A DNA stretch of 64,000 bases from Azotimanducus chitobiosivorans (GTDB lineage Bacteria; Pseudomonadota; Gammaproteobacteria; Pseudomonadales; Azotimanducaceae), in NCBI GenBank assembly GCA_965200235.1, contig OZ241339.1, forward strand, positions 2,914,001 through 2,978,000. The letters run 5' to 3'. How positions within the stretch are numbered: the first letter of the stretch is position 1; every line of letters begins with the position of its first letter. The translations under genes and the position numbers were made by a program. The notes beneath the pieces were generated by a model. That model searched no databases, was not told where the DNA came from, and saw only the letters and a list, made by a program, of their open reading frames with translations. Of this stretch, positions 51,843 through 59,976 are shown piece after piece.

Positions 51843-52313
51843 TCAAAGAGAAGCCTTGCAAAGAGACCTATCCGCAAGCAGCCTCTTGTGAGCGTTTGTG
51901 AACGCCTTGCTGTCTTTGGTCGAATACACCTTGCCCCGAGGTCCGTCTATGAGATGTTTGGATTTGAAATCTTTGTGCAGATCGGGTTCGTTGCTGAACA
52001 GAAGGCGCGCCCCCGATATCTGCGCGAGCGCGATAACATGCGCGTCGTCCGATTTGCAAACGTCTGAACGTTGCAGTTCGTCGGTGCGCTTCTCCACTTC
52101 TCCCCGATCAAAGAGGCGCAGCTTGCCGTACTGAATCGCTTGAATACTCCACTCACGGAAGCGATGATCATGTGTCAGTTCATCCGCGAGATTCCCGCCC
52201 ATCACAAGGAAAGAATTGCCAGTCTTCAACCAGTCGCGGAACTTCTGCCCGGCAGGACTCTTATTCATCCCAAAGACTTCGGAAGTCGCATTGGCATCCA
52301 AGATCGCGCACAT
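51843..52313 (-). CDS. PIN-like nuclease, partner of the AAA ATPase
   Basis: 156 residues. MCAILDANATSEVFG begins a PIN fold (first Asp), with GNLADELTHD (acidic) and KSDDAHVIALAQISGARLLFSNEPDLHKDF (the typical DxH...A and S/TxD part). It is larger than VapC and has a C-terminal extension ending in basic residues. Its ATG overlaps the ATPase stop (TAATG), so the two are made together. Probably an RNase effector held or triggered by the ATPase; inferred from layout only. Confidence 0.8.
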   Translation of the reverse strand: MCAILDANATSEVFGMNKSPAGQKFRDWLKTGNSFLVMGGNLADELTHDHRFREWSIQAIQYGKLRLFDRGEVEKRTDELQRSDVCKSDDAHVIALAQISGARLLFSNEPDLHKDFKSKHLIDGPRGKVYSTKDSKAFTNAHKRLLADRSLCKASL

Positions 52314-53641
52314 TAGTATTGTCCCGACCTTGCGGATTCGTCCATGAAAAACTGGCCGTAGCTTGGTGGCGCATCAATGACATTGCCTTGTCGGTCGAGC
52401 CGAATAGAGTGAATATGCACATCGATCTCGTTGCGCTCGAAATAGAGGATAGACACATCGTCTGGCGATAGCGATGACCTTTCGTCCCGGATATCCATGC
52501 GAACACGATCGACGAGGAAGTTGCTGTGCGTCTCCACGATGAGTTGACGATCAGTTGACAGATGACAGAACAAGCTGCCAAGAGCAGCCTGCGCACTTGG
52601 ATGAAGATGCACTTCGGGCTGTTGCAGCGAGATGACGGAAGGCGCGTCCGGGCGCATCAACTCGGTCACGAGCGGCAATACCTGGCTGACACCGTACCCA
52701 ACATCCACAAGATTGCGCCAAGGACCGCTCAACCGCTTACCTCGTTTCCTGACCTCAATCTGAAAAGGCCGTCCTTCATGCTTGCCAAGGGACTTGATCT
52801 CGATTTCATTGAACAGCCCAGCAGCAGTGCCGAAATCCACCAATTTTTGTCGTAGCGCTTTCCACGCTTGAGGGTGTTGACGGGCGAGGTCAGCCAGGTA
52901 CATCGGAATGTAGTCGCCTTCAGGGTCTCGGGTGGGACGGGATGGTTCGTATATCCGATGAGGTTTAGACCGCACCGGTGCGCTGGCGAAAGGTGACAAA
53001 TGAGAGCGTAGTCCCAAATGCAGCAGATCGAACATGAATTCTTCTATGTCCTCTGGCGGGCGCTCGGAATCCTTTTGGGTGTCGCCGCGCATGGCCCATG
53101 CGAAGTGCAGCGGCACGAGAGGCATCACTTCTGTCTGCGGGAAGCGAACTTGAACTTCCTTGCGCCATGAAGAGCCGGTCTTCAACTCGGCGCGAATGCG
53201 TAGAGTGCCGTTTTCCTGTTCCGCGCGTATCGAACCCTTGTCATTTGAGATGCGCCGAACTGCCGGGAAAGGTGCCGTTCCCTTTCGCTCAAAGATCACG
53301 CTGAGAGATGTGGACGCTGAATCGGAATCGTCGGCGGCACGGGTTTGTAGCTGTGCCTCAAATTGTTCGATTTTGGCGGCTGACCCGCCTCGACGATGCA
53401 CGATTTCCGAGAAGCTGCCCAAGTCGTAGGGTTCTTCCTTGAAATCCGGCACTTGGTCGTTGTAGGCCACTTCCCAAAGCGCACGAACCAATGCCAAAAA
53501 AGAAGTCTTGCCCGTGCTGTTCTCACCTACGACGAGGGTAAGCGGCGCCAGTCTGGCAGAGTGTTCGCCATAAAAGCAGCGGAAGTCGCGCATGGCGATT
53601 TGCTCTATCAGAACTCTTTGTTCGAGCAGGGCGGCAGCCAT
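52313..53641 (-). CDS. AAA (OLD/AAA_15-21-like) ATPase of a two-gene ATPase-PIN module
   Basis: 442 residues. MRDFRCFYGEHSARLAPLTL then Walker A GENSTGKTSF (39-48), a long inserted middle, VDVGYGVSQVLPLVTEL (signature-like), LQQPEVHLHPSAQAALG (Walker B region) and VETHSNFLVDRV (switch His). This is the ABC-type ATPase core of OLD/Septu/PARIS-like defence proteins, but here the TOPRIM domain is absent and the partner is a PIN-like nuclease. A candidate anti-phage module. Confidence 0.85.
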   Translation of the reverse strand: MAAALLEQRVLIEQIAMRDFRCFYGEHSARLAPLTLVVGENSTGKTSFLALVRALWEVAYNDQVPDFKEEPYDLGSFSEIVHRRGGSAAKIEQFEAQLQTRAADDSDSASTSLSVIFERKGTAPFPAVRRISNDKGSIRAEQENGTLRIRAELKTGSSWRKEVQVRFPQTEVMPLVPLHFAWAMRGDTQKDSERPPEDIEEFMFDLLHLGLRSHLSPFASAPVRSKPHRIYEPSRPTRDPEGDYIPMYLADLARQHPQAWKALRQKLVDFGTAAGLFNEIEIKSLGKHEGRPFQIEVRKRGKRLSGPWRNLVDVGYGVSQVLPLVTELMRPDAPSVISLQQPEVHLHPSAQAALGSLFCHLSTDRQLIVETHSNFLVDRVRMDIRDERSSLSPDDVSILYFERNEIDVHIHSIRLDRQGNVIDAPPSYGQFFMDESARSGQY

Positions 53642-54024
53642 TCGGGAGCAGGAAAGCGGTTGAGTTTGCGTTGCAGTTTAATCCATCCTTCATTGAGGAA
53701 CGGCAGTCCCTGCTTGATCGTTTAAATCTCCCAGAAGCGGGCACTTCTATTTGTTGCCAACATGGACAACTCTCACAGATGACAGAATGGAGACCCTTTG
53801 CTATTCTAGTTCCAACGGTCAAGAGACTGAGCCTTAATCCGTCTGCGTTCGAAGGAGACTTTAGATTTTTCCGCCTCGGAGTGCCTGCCTCGCGATGTGT
53901 GTGCCGGTCAAATATCATCTTTTGCTAATGAGGAGTCGCCATGCTGAACGCGCTACAGATCGAAACAGTCTCCGCTTCCAATCCGTGGCCTGATAAGGGC
54001 TTGGGCAGGAATTAGTCCTAGCGT
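53642..54024. other. Intergenic 383 bp without recognised gene
   Basis: Divergent region between the ATPase-PIN module and the HipA-like kinase operon. Short open frames exist on both strands, none with family resemblance. It should carry both promoters. Confidence 0.4.
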
Positions 54025-54837
54025 ATGTTTAGTCCCGAGTTTGATCAACGCGTAGAATGGCCGATGACCATTTCCGCAGCGAGGCCATATACGAATGCGT
54101 TATTGGCCATTCAAGGGACTACTCGGGCTTATGCAGGAAACATTCGGATAGAGGGTAGCCCGCAATCCATCCGCACAGTCATTAAACCATGCTCTCCGGA
54201 AGAATTAGCGAAAGAGGCGTTTGCCAATGCGCTCGCCAAAGCATTAGGACTAGAAGCGCCAGAGCAATACATTGTGGATGTCAATAATTTTGGGGAGTGG
54301 GAAAGGCGATGTAACCAAAGGTATGTGTACGCCAGCTCTCTTGTCCATAGTTGGAGCACGTATCACCTGAGGCTACTCCGGTTCACCCTTGACTCTGCAG
54401 ACCCGCTGCTGAAGTGGAAAAAGCTACCGCTTGCGGTGTTGTTTGACGAATGGATAGCGAATGGCGACCGCACGCCGCAGAATTTGCTATTTTCTGGAGT
54501 GGATCAATTTATGCTTATCGACAACGAGCAAGGCTTTCCGGAACACCTAAGTGAGTCCGAGGCACAAGGCATGAATTTTCTGGCATCGCACTTTTTCAAC
54601 CAGCAAGGTCATGCCTTGACGCATAGAATGCAACAAGTATTTCGAGCCATTCAGCAGGCGAGGATGATTCGGTTCGAATCACTTGAGTTTCCGGCTTTGA
54701 GGATGATTGAAGGCTGTCCAGAGCAAATCGAGCGTTGTCGGGACTTTGTCCGGCAAAGATGGCCGCACCTTCCAGACCTCTTGCGTGCTCGGTCAGAGGC
54801 TTTCGGTCCGGATCTTTTTTCTGTACCGAGCAAGTAA
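54025..54837 (+). CDS. HipA-like protein kinase (HipA_2 type)
   Basis: 270 residues from the ATG at 54025; ATG 54064 is an alternative. Kinase-like features: Lys54 in TVIKPCS, a helix LAKEAFANALAKALGLEAPE, catalytic loop DEWIANGDRTPQNLLF (Asp148, Asn153) and a DFG-like MLIDNEQGF (Asp166). HipA relatives phosphorylate GltX or other targets. It lacks the N-terminal subdomain of classical HipA. The second gene follows 7 bp downstream. Low-GC base composition compared with the backbone suggests transfer. Confidence 0.78.
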   Translation: MFSPEFDQRVEWPMTISAARPYTNALLAIQGTTRAYAGNIRIEGSPQSIRTVIKPCSPEELAKEAFANALAKALGLEAPEQYIVDVNNFGEWERRCNQRYVYASSLVHSWSTYHLRLLRFTLDSADPLLKWKKLPLAVLFDEWIANGDRTPQNLLFSGVDQFMLIDNEQGFPEHLSESEAQGMNFLASHFFNQQGHALTHRMQQVFRAIQQARMIRFESLEFPALRMIEGCPEQIERCRDFVRQRWPHLPDLLRARSEAFGPDLFSVPSK

Positions 54838-54844
54838 AAGCACG

Positions 54845-55681
54845 ATGGGCAAGATTCACTCGATAGGTCCTGCCAAAATTCAGTGGGCACCAATCTACGT
54901 TGAGCCACTGCACGGTTCCGGGGAGCGAATTACGATGGGGGTCTGTGCGATTGTCCGAGGCAAAGAGCCCATATTCAAGCTGTCAGCCGACAGCAAGACG
55001 CTTCGTCGAATTTTTCATGCACAAGAATACAAATACCTTTCCGAAGCCGCAGAAATGGTCGGTGAGAACTTCCTAGACCAAGCGAGAAAAGGGGTTTCGC
55101 TGAACGATTGGGTCCCTCCGCTCGCAGGGGTTGAGATCGGTACCGCAAACACTTCGGAAGTTTCCGATGATCATTCACAATTGGAAGAGTTTCTCGCCAG
55201 CGCCATGCGACTCACCTCGTGCTTGTATCACCCGAACACAAGCTCAAGCCGACGAATGAACTGGTCCAAGTCTATTCGAGAAACCCTCATAGATCTCGAC
55301 AAAAGACTCGCCCCAATGCTCAATGCGAAAGTATCCTTGGCGAGATATGATGTTGTTTCCGAATTCGAGTTCCTAAGTCACAGCTATGCGGCGAATCTCG
55401 TGAGCTTCGGCAATAGACGCATCTCTGATGCCCTGCGGGAAGCAAGAGCGAAGGCTTGGAGCCTTGACCAACTTCCGCATGCCCCCGACTTGTTGTTCAG
55501 ACCTGCCAATCGGGAACTCATTGCTGGGATCTCTAACTCTTTGGATGACAAAAAGAAGGTCGAAGAGGCTTTGGACGAGATGTGTCAGGAAGCAGCAAGG
55601 AGGAACATAGGGGTCGTCACATTTGACTCTCCAAAAGAAGCCGCGGCACACATCTTCGATATGCATAGCGAAGCGGCTTAA
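54845..55681 (+). CDS. Unknown protein co-encoded with HipA-like kinase
   Basis: 278 residues from the ATG at 54845. I do not recognise a domain with confidence. The N-terminus (IQWAPIYVEPLHGSGERITM, GVCAIVRGKEPIFKL) faintly recalls DUF3037, which often pairs with HipA_2 kinases, but the protein is twice as long. The rest is helical, ending in a DEMCQEAARRNIGVVTFDS segment. The tight spacing to the kinase gene argues for a joint function (antitoxin, substrate or regulator). Confidence 0.65.
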   Translation: MGKIHSIGPAKIQWAPIYVEPLHGSGERITMGVCAIVRGKEPIFKLSADSKTLRRIFHAQEYKYLSEAAEMVGENFLDQARKGVSLNDWVPPLAGVEIGTANTSEVSDDHSQLEEFLASAMRLTSCLYHPNTSSSRRMNWSKSIRETLIDLDKRLAPMLNAKVSLARYDVVSEFEFLSHSYAANLVSFGNRRISDALREARAKAWSLDQLPHAPDLLFRPANRELIAGISNSLDDKKKVEEALDEMCQEAARRNIGVVTFDSPKEAAAHIFDMHSEAA

Positions 55682-55798
55682 AAAAGACAACCAACCGCGT
55701 TCTTGAAGCAAAGCACAATGGAATTTTTCTTCGCTGATGATTCTACCCGGACCGGATGTAGATGCGGGACGAGAAGAGTAGTAGCGTTTGGAGGTGAA

Positions 55799-56902
55799 GT
55801 GGTCGGGGTCCTTTGGATAGTTTGAGGGCAAAGCTAAGAGTGCTTTTTGGTGAGAAAAACGCCCTCACTGATGGAGCATCGTCGCCCAGTCCAGCGCCGC
55901 GTGCGGACGCCCGTGGTTGTAGAACTCCATCCATGAAGAGACCCCCCGGCGCGCATGGTGCCCGTCCTTCATATCCTCCAGGTAGACCTTCTCGTACTTC
56001 ATCGAGCGCCACAGCCGCTCGATGAGCCGGTTGTCGATCCATCGCCCCCGGCCATCCATGCTGATCCGCACCCCCGCCTCCCGCAGGACACCAAGGTACG
56101 CCTCGCTCGTGAACTGGCTCCCTTGGTCGGTGTTCGAGATCAAGGGCGCCCCGTGGCGCTCCAGCGCCGCCTTCAGCGCGCTCACGCTTCAACCCGACCT
56201 CCATGGTGTTGTCCAGCTCCCACGACAGCACGTACCGGCTCGCCCAGTCCATCACCGCCACCAGGTGGAAGTACCCCCCGCTCACTGGAATGTACGTGAT
56301 GTCCGAGCAGATCACATCCCCGGGGGCGATGCGGTCCAGCCCACCAAGGAGGTACGGGTACACCCTGTGCCCTGGCTGCGGCTTCGACGTGCGCGGCCCC
56401 GGATGCACCGTCCGCCAGTTCACCGACGCCATCAGCGCCCGCGCCCGGTCCCGGCCAACGTCGTGGCCAAGCCTCCGAAGGTGCGCGCCCGCCCGCCGCG
56501 TCCCGTAGTAGGGGCGATCCATGTACAGCCTGTCCACAAGCTCCCGCAGCATCAGCGTCCCCTCGTCCGCCGGCGCGGACTCGTGGTACATCGACGAGCG
56601 GCCCGCTCCTGCCAGCCCGCACTTCCGCGACAGCGACAGGCCTTCGAACGCGCGCACCGCCTTCCCGGCCCCGTCGCGCCGGAACGCCTCCAGCAGCCCG
56701 TCCATGCCTTCCGACTTCCACCTGGCCACCTGGTTCGGATTCAGGCCGTGCCTCGCCGCAATCTCTCGCGCGGTCTGTTGGCCACGAATCGCCTCCACCA
56801 CCACCTTTCGCTTAAATTCCGCACTGGACTTTCGCCTTTTCATTGTCTGCTTCCTTTCGCTTCCAGCACATCTTAGCTGACTGTCCAATTTTCCCCTACC
56901 AC
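55799..56902 (-). mobile_element. IS3-family insertion sequence, inactive
   Basis: Imperfect terminal inverted repeats: plus-strand left end GTGGTCGGGGTCCTTTGGAT at 55799, and on the minus strand GTGGTAGGGGAAAATTGGAC ending at 56902. The interior is much more GC-rich than the flanks, showing foreign origin. It carries one damaged transposase gene (55865-56843) and separates the HipA operon from the methyltransferase operon. Confidence 0.8.
55865..56843 (-). pseudogene. IS3-family transposase with deletion and frameshift
   Basis: MKRRKSSAEFKRKVVVEAIR is the OrfA HTH start, but the leucine-zipper part is missing and OrfA runs directly into OrfB (SLSRKCGLAGAGRSSMYHES). The DDE domain is complete in pieces: Asp in SDITYIPVSGGYF, Asp in NTDQGSQFTSEAY and Glu in NRLIERLWRSMKYEKV. 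A frameshift near 56185-56195 separates the first Asp from the other two. The usual programmed shift site of IS3 is not at this place, so this is decay. Confidence 0.85.
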
Positions 56903-57548
56903 CTCTGGTTCAATCTAGGAGTCGCAAAAAGAGGCAGTTCAGCCAGCGCATCAAAATGATAATTGTTCCTGCGAACTGGGTATTGTTCCAGACTGGTAGA
57001 ATGTATAGTGTGATCGCGTTCGGGCGTGCGAAAGGAGTGCTGCAGCCCTATGAGAACTCGTAGGTCGGGACACCGCCAAGCTGCTCGACGGGTAGGCTCT
57101 TAGGCGATACAGCGTAGCGGAGCAAGCCATCCGACGGATGACGGAGAGGTTTGCCTACAAGCCCGTTTCCTCAACACCGATCATAAGCAAAATTCAGCCC
57201 TCGATCAGGAGCGAACTCGTCGCAGCGCAAATTGCCTCACAGACACTTCCTAACTTGCCCGCAATGCGGTATTGTTGACTCGCACGCTTTTGACCGCATC
57301 CTATGTCCGTCTACCGCATGATACACAAGCAGCTAAACTGCTCCGAGTTCGATTGCCATCAAGCGCGGCCGGTGTCTGTGGGAAGACATTTGGATTTCAA
57401 ACTCATAGCCCTAGCTATGCCGAGACCACTCGTGCTACGAATGATGTCCTTGTCAATAGCTAAAGCAATACGACGAGAACGTTGTTCACGGCATGCTCTA
57501 GGAGTACATCAGGAGTCGCCGTGCGCCTGAGCGGTTGATCTCAGCAGA
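56903..57548. other. 646 bp without recognised gene
   Basis: Between the IS and the methyltransferase gene. Only short open frames with no family likeness; it may hold debris of a gene cut by the IS and the promoter of the four-gene operon (a TATAGT-like hexamer lies at 57010). Confidence 0.4.
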
Positions 57549-58961
57549 ATGTTAGTTCAGAGCCGCAGTGCGGTAATACGTGAAGATTCCGCCTTGTTGA
57601 GTACGGACGGCTCAGGTGGCTCATTTTCCGATAACTCCTGTGAGCGCGGTGTCGCATCGGCTACTCTAAAATCCATTCGCACACGATCTAGTGGAACCCG
57701 AGAAGTTCAATCAATTTCGTTCCGAGGACTCAACGGGGCTGTAGGCAAACGCGATTTGTATACGCACCACTTTCATCGTTACCCGGCAAAGTTGTTTCAG
57801 AAGATTCCTGCCACAATTTTCGATGCATTGGAAGTTCCCAGAGGAAGCGTGGTTGTAGACCCGTTTTGTGGATCGGGTACGGTTTTGGTTGAGGCTGTTC
57901 GTCGTGGGCTCACTAGTATCGGTTTTGATACCAACCCCATCGCGGAGCGAATTTCCAAGGCAAAGACCACTTCCTTATCTCGGGATATCTTGGAAAGCTG
58001 CCTAGAGAAGATTATTAGTTCGGCAAAGCGCATGAGGCGACTACCGACCGATCAGCAATTGCCTCCATTTTGGTTCTCGGTAGATTCCCGTAACTCCCTT
58101 TTCCGTACCTTGGCGGCGGTTCAGCGCCATGTGGAAGATGCCCCCTACAGAAATTTCTTTGAAGTGACGTTGTCGAGCATTGTCAGAGAGTGCTCATTGG
58201 CCGACCCCGACATCCCACCTCCGGTAAAGATGCGGCAAGAGCGTGCCGAAGTTGCCGGTCCCCGTTATCGACGCGCTTTCACAAGGGCGATGGCTCTTGA
58301 TGGGACGGCCGTATACGACAAATTTCAGCAAAAGGCGTACCGCAATATTGAACGACTACGTGGGCTTGGGCGAACTTCATGTGGCATTGCCCAAGTGTAC
58401 CGTCGTTCTGCGTTGAATACCTCACTTCCATCGCAGGTGGCGGACATGGTTGTCACTTCTCCCCCGTACTGTGGCGGTGCCCAAAAATACACGCGAACAT
58501 TTAGTCTTGAACTGATGTTGCTAGGCTACAGCAGGACGGAGATCGCACAAATCGACAAGCTCGACATGGGAACGGAGAGGCGCAGCTCTGAAGACCTTCC
58601 CAGCCTACCAGCGATACCGCCAGAGCAGCGCCAGCTAGTTTCAAAAGTGGCGGAACGCAACCACACAAGATGGCAACAGCTTGTGCGATATATGTCTGAC
58701 TTGGACAGGTTCGCTCGTGAACTGCGACGTATCCTAAAGCCAAATGGCTATGCCTTTGTGAGCTTGGGGACGGGACACTTCGCGGGTGTCCCAATTGATT
58801 TTTCCGCCTGCCTACTTAGTTTGTCAGAGGCTAACGGATTAGACCTCGTTGCAAGGTTCGAAGATCTAATTCCCAGTCGGGGCATGATCACAAAACGCCA
58901 CCAGTCTGCCGCCTTGATCAAGAGCGACGACATCCTTTGGTTGCGGTCGAGGAAAAAGTGA
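57549..58961 (+). CDS. DNA (N4-cytosine/N6-adenine) methyltransferase, first gene of the four-gene operon
   Basis: 470 residues. LYTHHFHRYPAKLFQKIPAT leads into SAM motif I VVVDPFCGSGTVLVEA (102-116) and GFDTNPIA; the catalytic motif IV is TSPPYC (304-309), followed by a C-terminal FVSLGTGHFAGVPIDF. The motif order and the SPPY tetrapeptide fit the N4/N6 class; base specificity is not known. About 190 residues lie between motifs I and IV, probably including target recognition. Its TGA overlaps the GTG start of the next gene. No restriction endonuclease motif is visible in the operon. Confidence 0.85.
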   Translation: MLVQSRSAVIREDSALLSTDGSGGSFSDNSCERGVASATLKSIRTRSSGTREVQSISFRGLNGAVGKRDLYTHHFHRYPAKLFQKIPATIFDALEVPRGSVVVDPFCGSGTVLVEAVRRGLTSIGFDTNPIAERISKAKTTSLSRDILESCLEKIISSAKRMRRLPTDQQLPPFWFSVDSRNSLFRTLAAVQRHVEDAPYRNFFEVTLSSIVRECSLADPDIPPPVKMRQERAEVAGPRYRRAFTRAMALDGTAVYDKFQQKAYRNIERLRGLGRTSCGIAQVYRRSALNTSLPSQVADMVVTSPPYCGGAQKYTRTFSLELMLLGYSRTEIAQIDKLDMGTERRSSEDLPSLPAIPPEQRQLVSKVAERNHTRWQQLVRYMSDLDRFARELRRILKPNGYAFVSLGTGHFAGVPIDFSACLLSLSEANGLDLVARFEDLIPSRGMITKRHQSAALIKSDDILWLRSRKK

Positions 58962-59920
58962 TCAGCGAAACGGATCGGGAAGCGCTTATCGCCAAGCTAA
59001 AGCAGCTGTCAGAGCTTGCATGGGACGACGAGTGCGAATGGCCTGTGGTTGAAAAGTGGTTGCGCCAGTTTGACGGTAAAAGCGAATTGTCCGAAGACGA
59101 AGAGCGCTGCGAAATGTTGTACCTCCTGACCAACTTCATCTTTTTCGGCATGAGAGAGGTCAGAGGTCTTCTAAAATCCTTGTACAGAGACATCGTCCAA
59201 TACCGTCTCATTGAATCGATACGTCGAGAGAACGGGTACACCGCGGACATTTCACTTATCAAGGAGAAACTTCGCCGAGAGTTGGATTGCACAAGGTTCA
59301 TCCCGATTGGGAATCCTTCTGAGAGCTCAAATCATCTTCTTTACTATTTTCGCCAAGAAAATGGTCTGCCTAAAAAGGTTTTCTCGAACGCGATAGAAAT
59401 ACTTGATTACACGCAGGATACCATCAGACTGCGAGACCCAGAAATTTTACGATATGTGTTGATCGATGACTTTGCGGGGTCAGGCAGCCAAGCTATCAAG
59501 TTTGCACGCGATGTCATACAGCCAATCAAAGCTGCGGCGCCTGAGGCGAATTTCAGCTACTACATGCTAATTGCGACAACTTCCGCCATGGAGAGGCTTC
59601 GTGGCTTGGCTTTCTGCTCAGCGGACGCTCGCTTGTTTGAAGATGTCGCATGTGTTTTCGAGCTTGGTGACGAATTCAAGGCGTTTTCAGAAACGTCTTT
59701 GTTCTATCCCAATCAGCAAAACAAACGTGAATCCGCGAGAAAAGTTGCTGATGTGTACGGATATCAACTTCGACCCAAAAGTCCGCTTGGATATAAGAAC
59801 GGCGAGTTGATACTTGGGTTTGCTCACAATGTTCCGAACAACACGCTGCCCATCTTTTCTTGGGAGGGACAACAAAACAGGTCTTGGATGTCTCCATTCA
59901 CCAGGTATCCAAAGCACTAA
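58958..59920 (+). CDS. Phosphoribosyltransferase-like protein (PRTase-CE type)
   Basis: 320 residues from a GTG at 58958 that overlaps the methyltransferase stop (GTGA) with AGGA upstream; an earlier in-frame TTG is less likely. The PRPP-binding loop is LIDDFAGSGSQAIKFA (168-183): two acidic residues followed by a small-residue loop, as in type I PRTases. The helical N-terminal part (1-110) is acidic. I recall that PRTase-like proteins of this kind occur beside ORC/CDC6-like ATPases in conflict systems; the next gene is such an ATPase. Substrate unknown: perhaps a base exchange or nucleotide-derived signal. Confidence 0.72.
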   Translation: MISETDREALIAKLKQLSELAWDDECEWPVVEKWLRQFDGKSELSEDEERCEMLYLLTNFIFFGMREVRGLLKSLYRDIVQYRLIESIRRENGYTADISLIKEKLRRELDCTRFIPIGNPSESSNHLLYYFRQENGLPKKVFSNAIEILDYTQDTIRLRDPEILRYVLIDDFAGSGSQAIKFARDVIQPIKAAAPEANFSYYMLIATTSAMERLRGLAFCSADARLFEDVACVFELGDEFKAFSETSLFYPNQQNKRESARKVADVYGYQLRPKSPLGYKNGELILGFAHNVPNNTLPIFSWEGQQNRSWMSPFTRYPKH

Positions 59921-59976
59921 CATGCGTGTTCGATTGATGAAGCAATTCAACTTGAAAGACGAGAGTGTGGCAAGGC

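Noticed and set aside
55865..56843. Programmed frameshift in the IS3 transposase
   Set aside because: The shift separates the first catalytic Asp from the rest of the DDE domain instead of OrfA from OrfB, and the OrfA zipper is missing, so it is decay.
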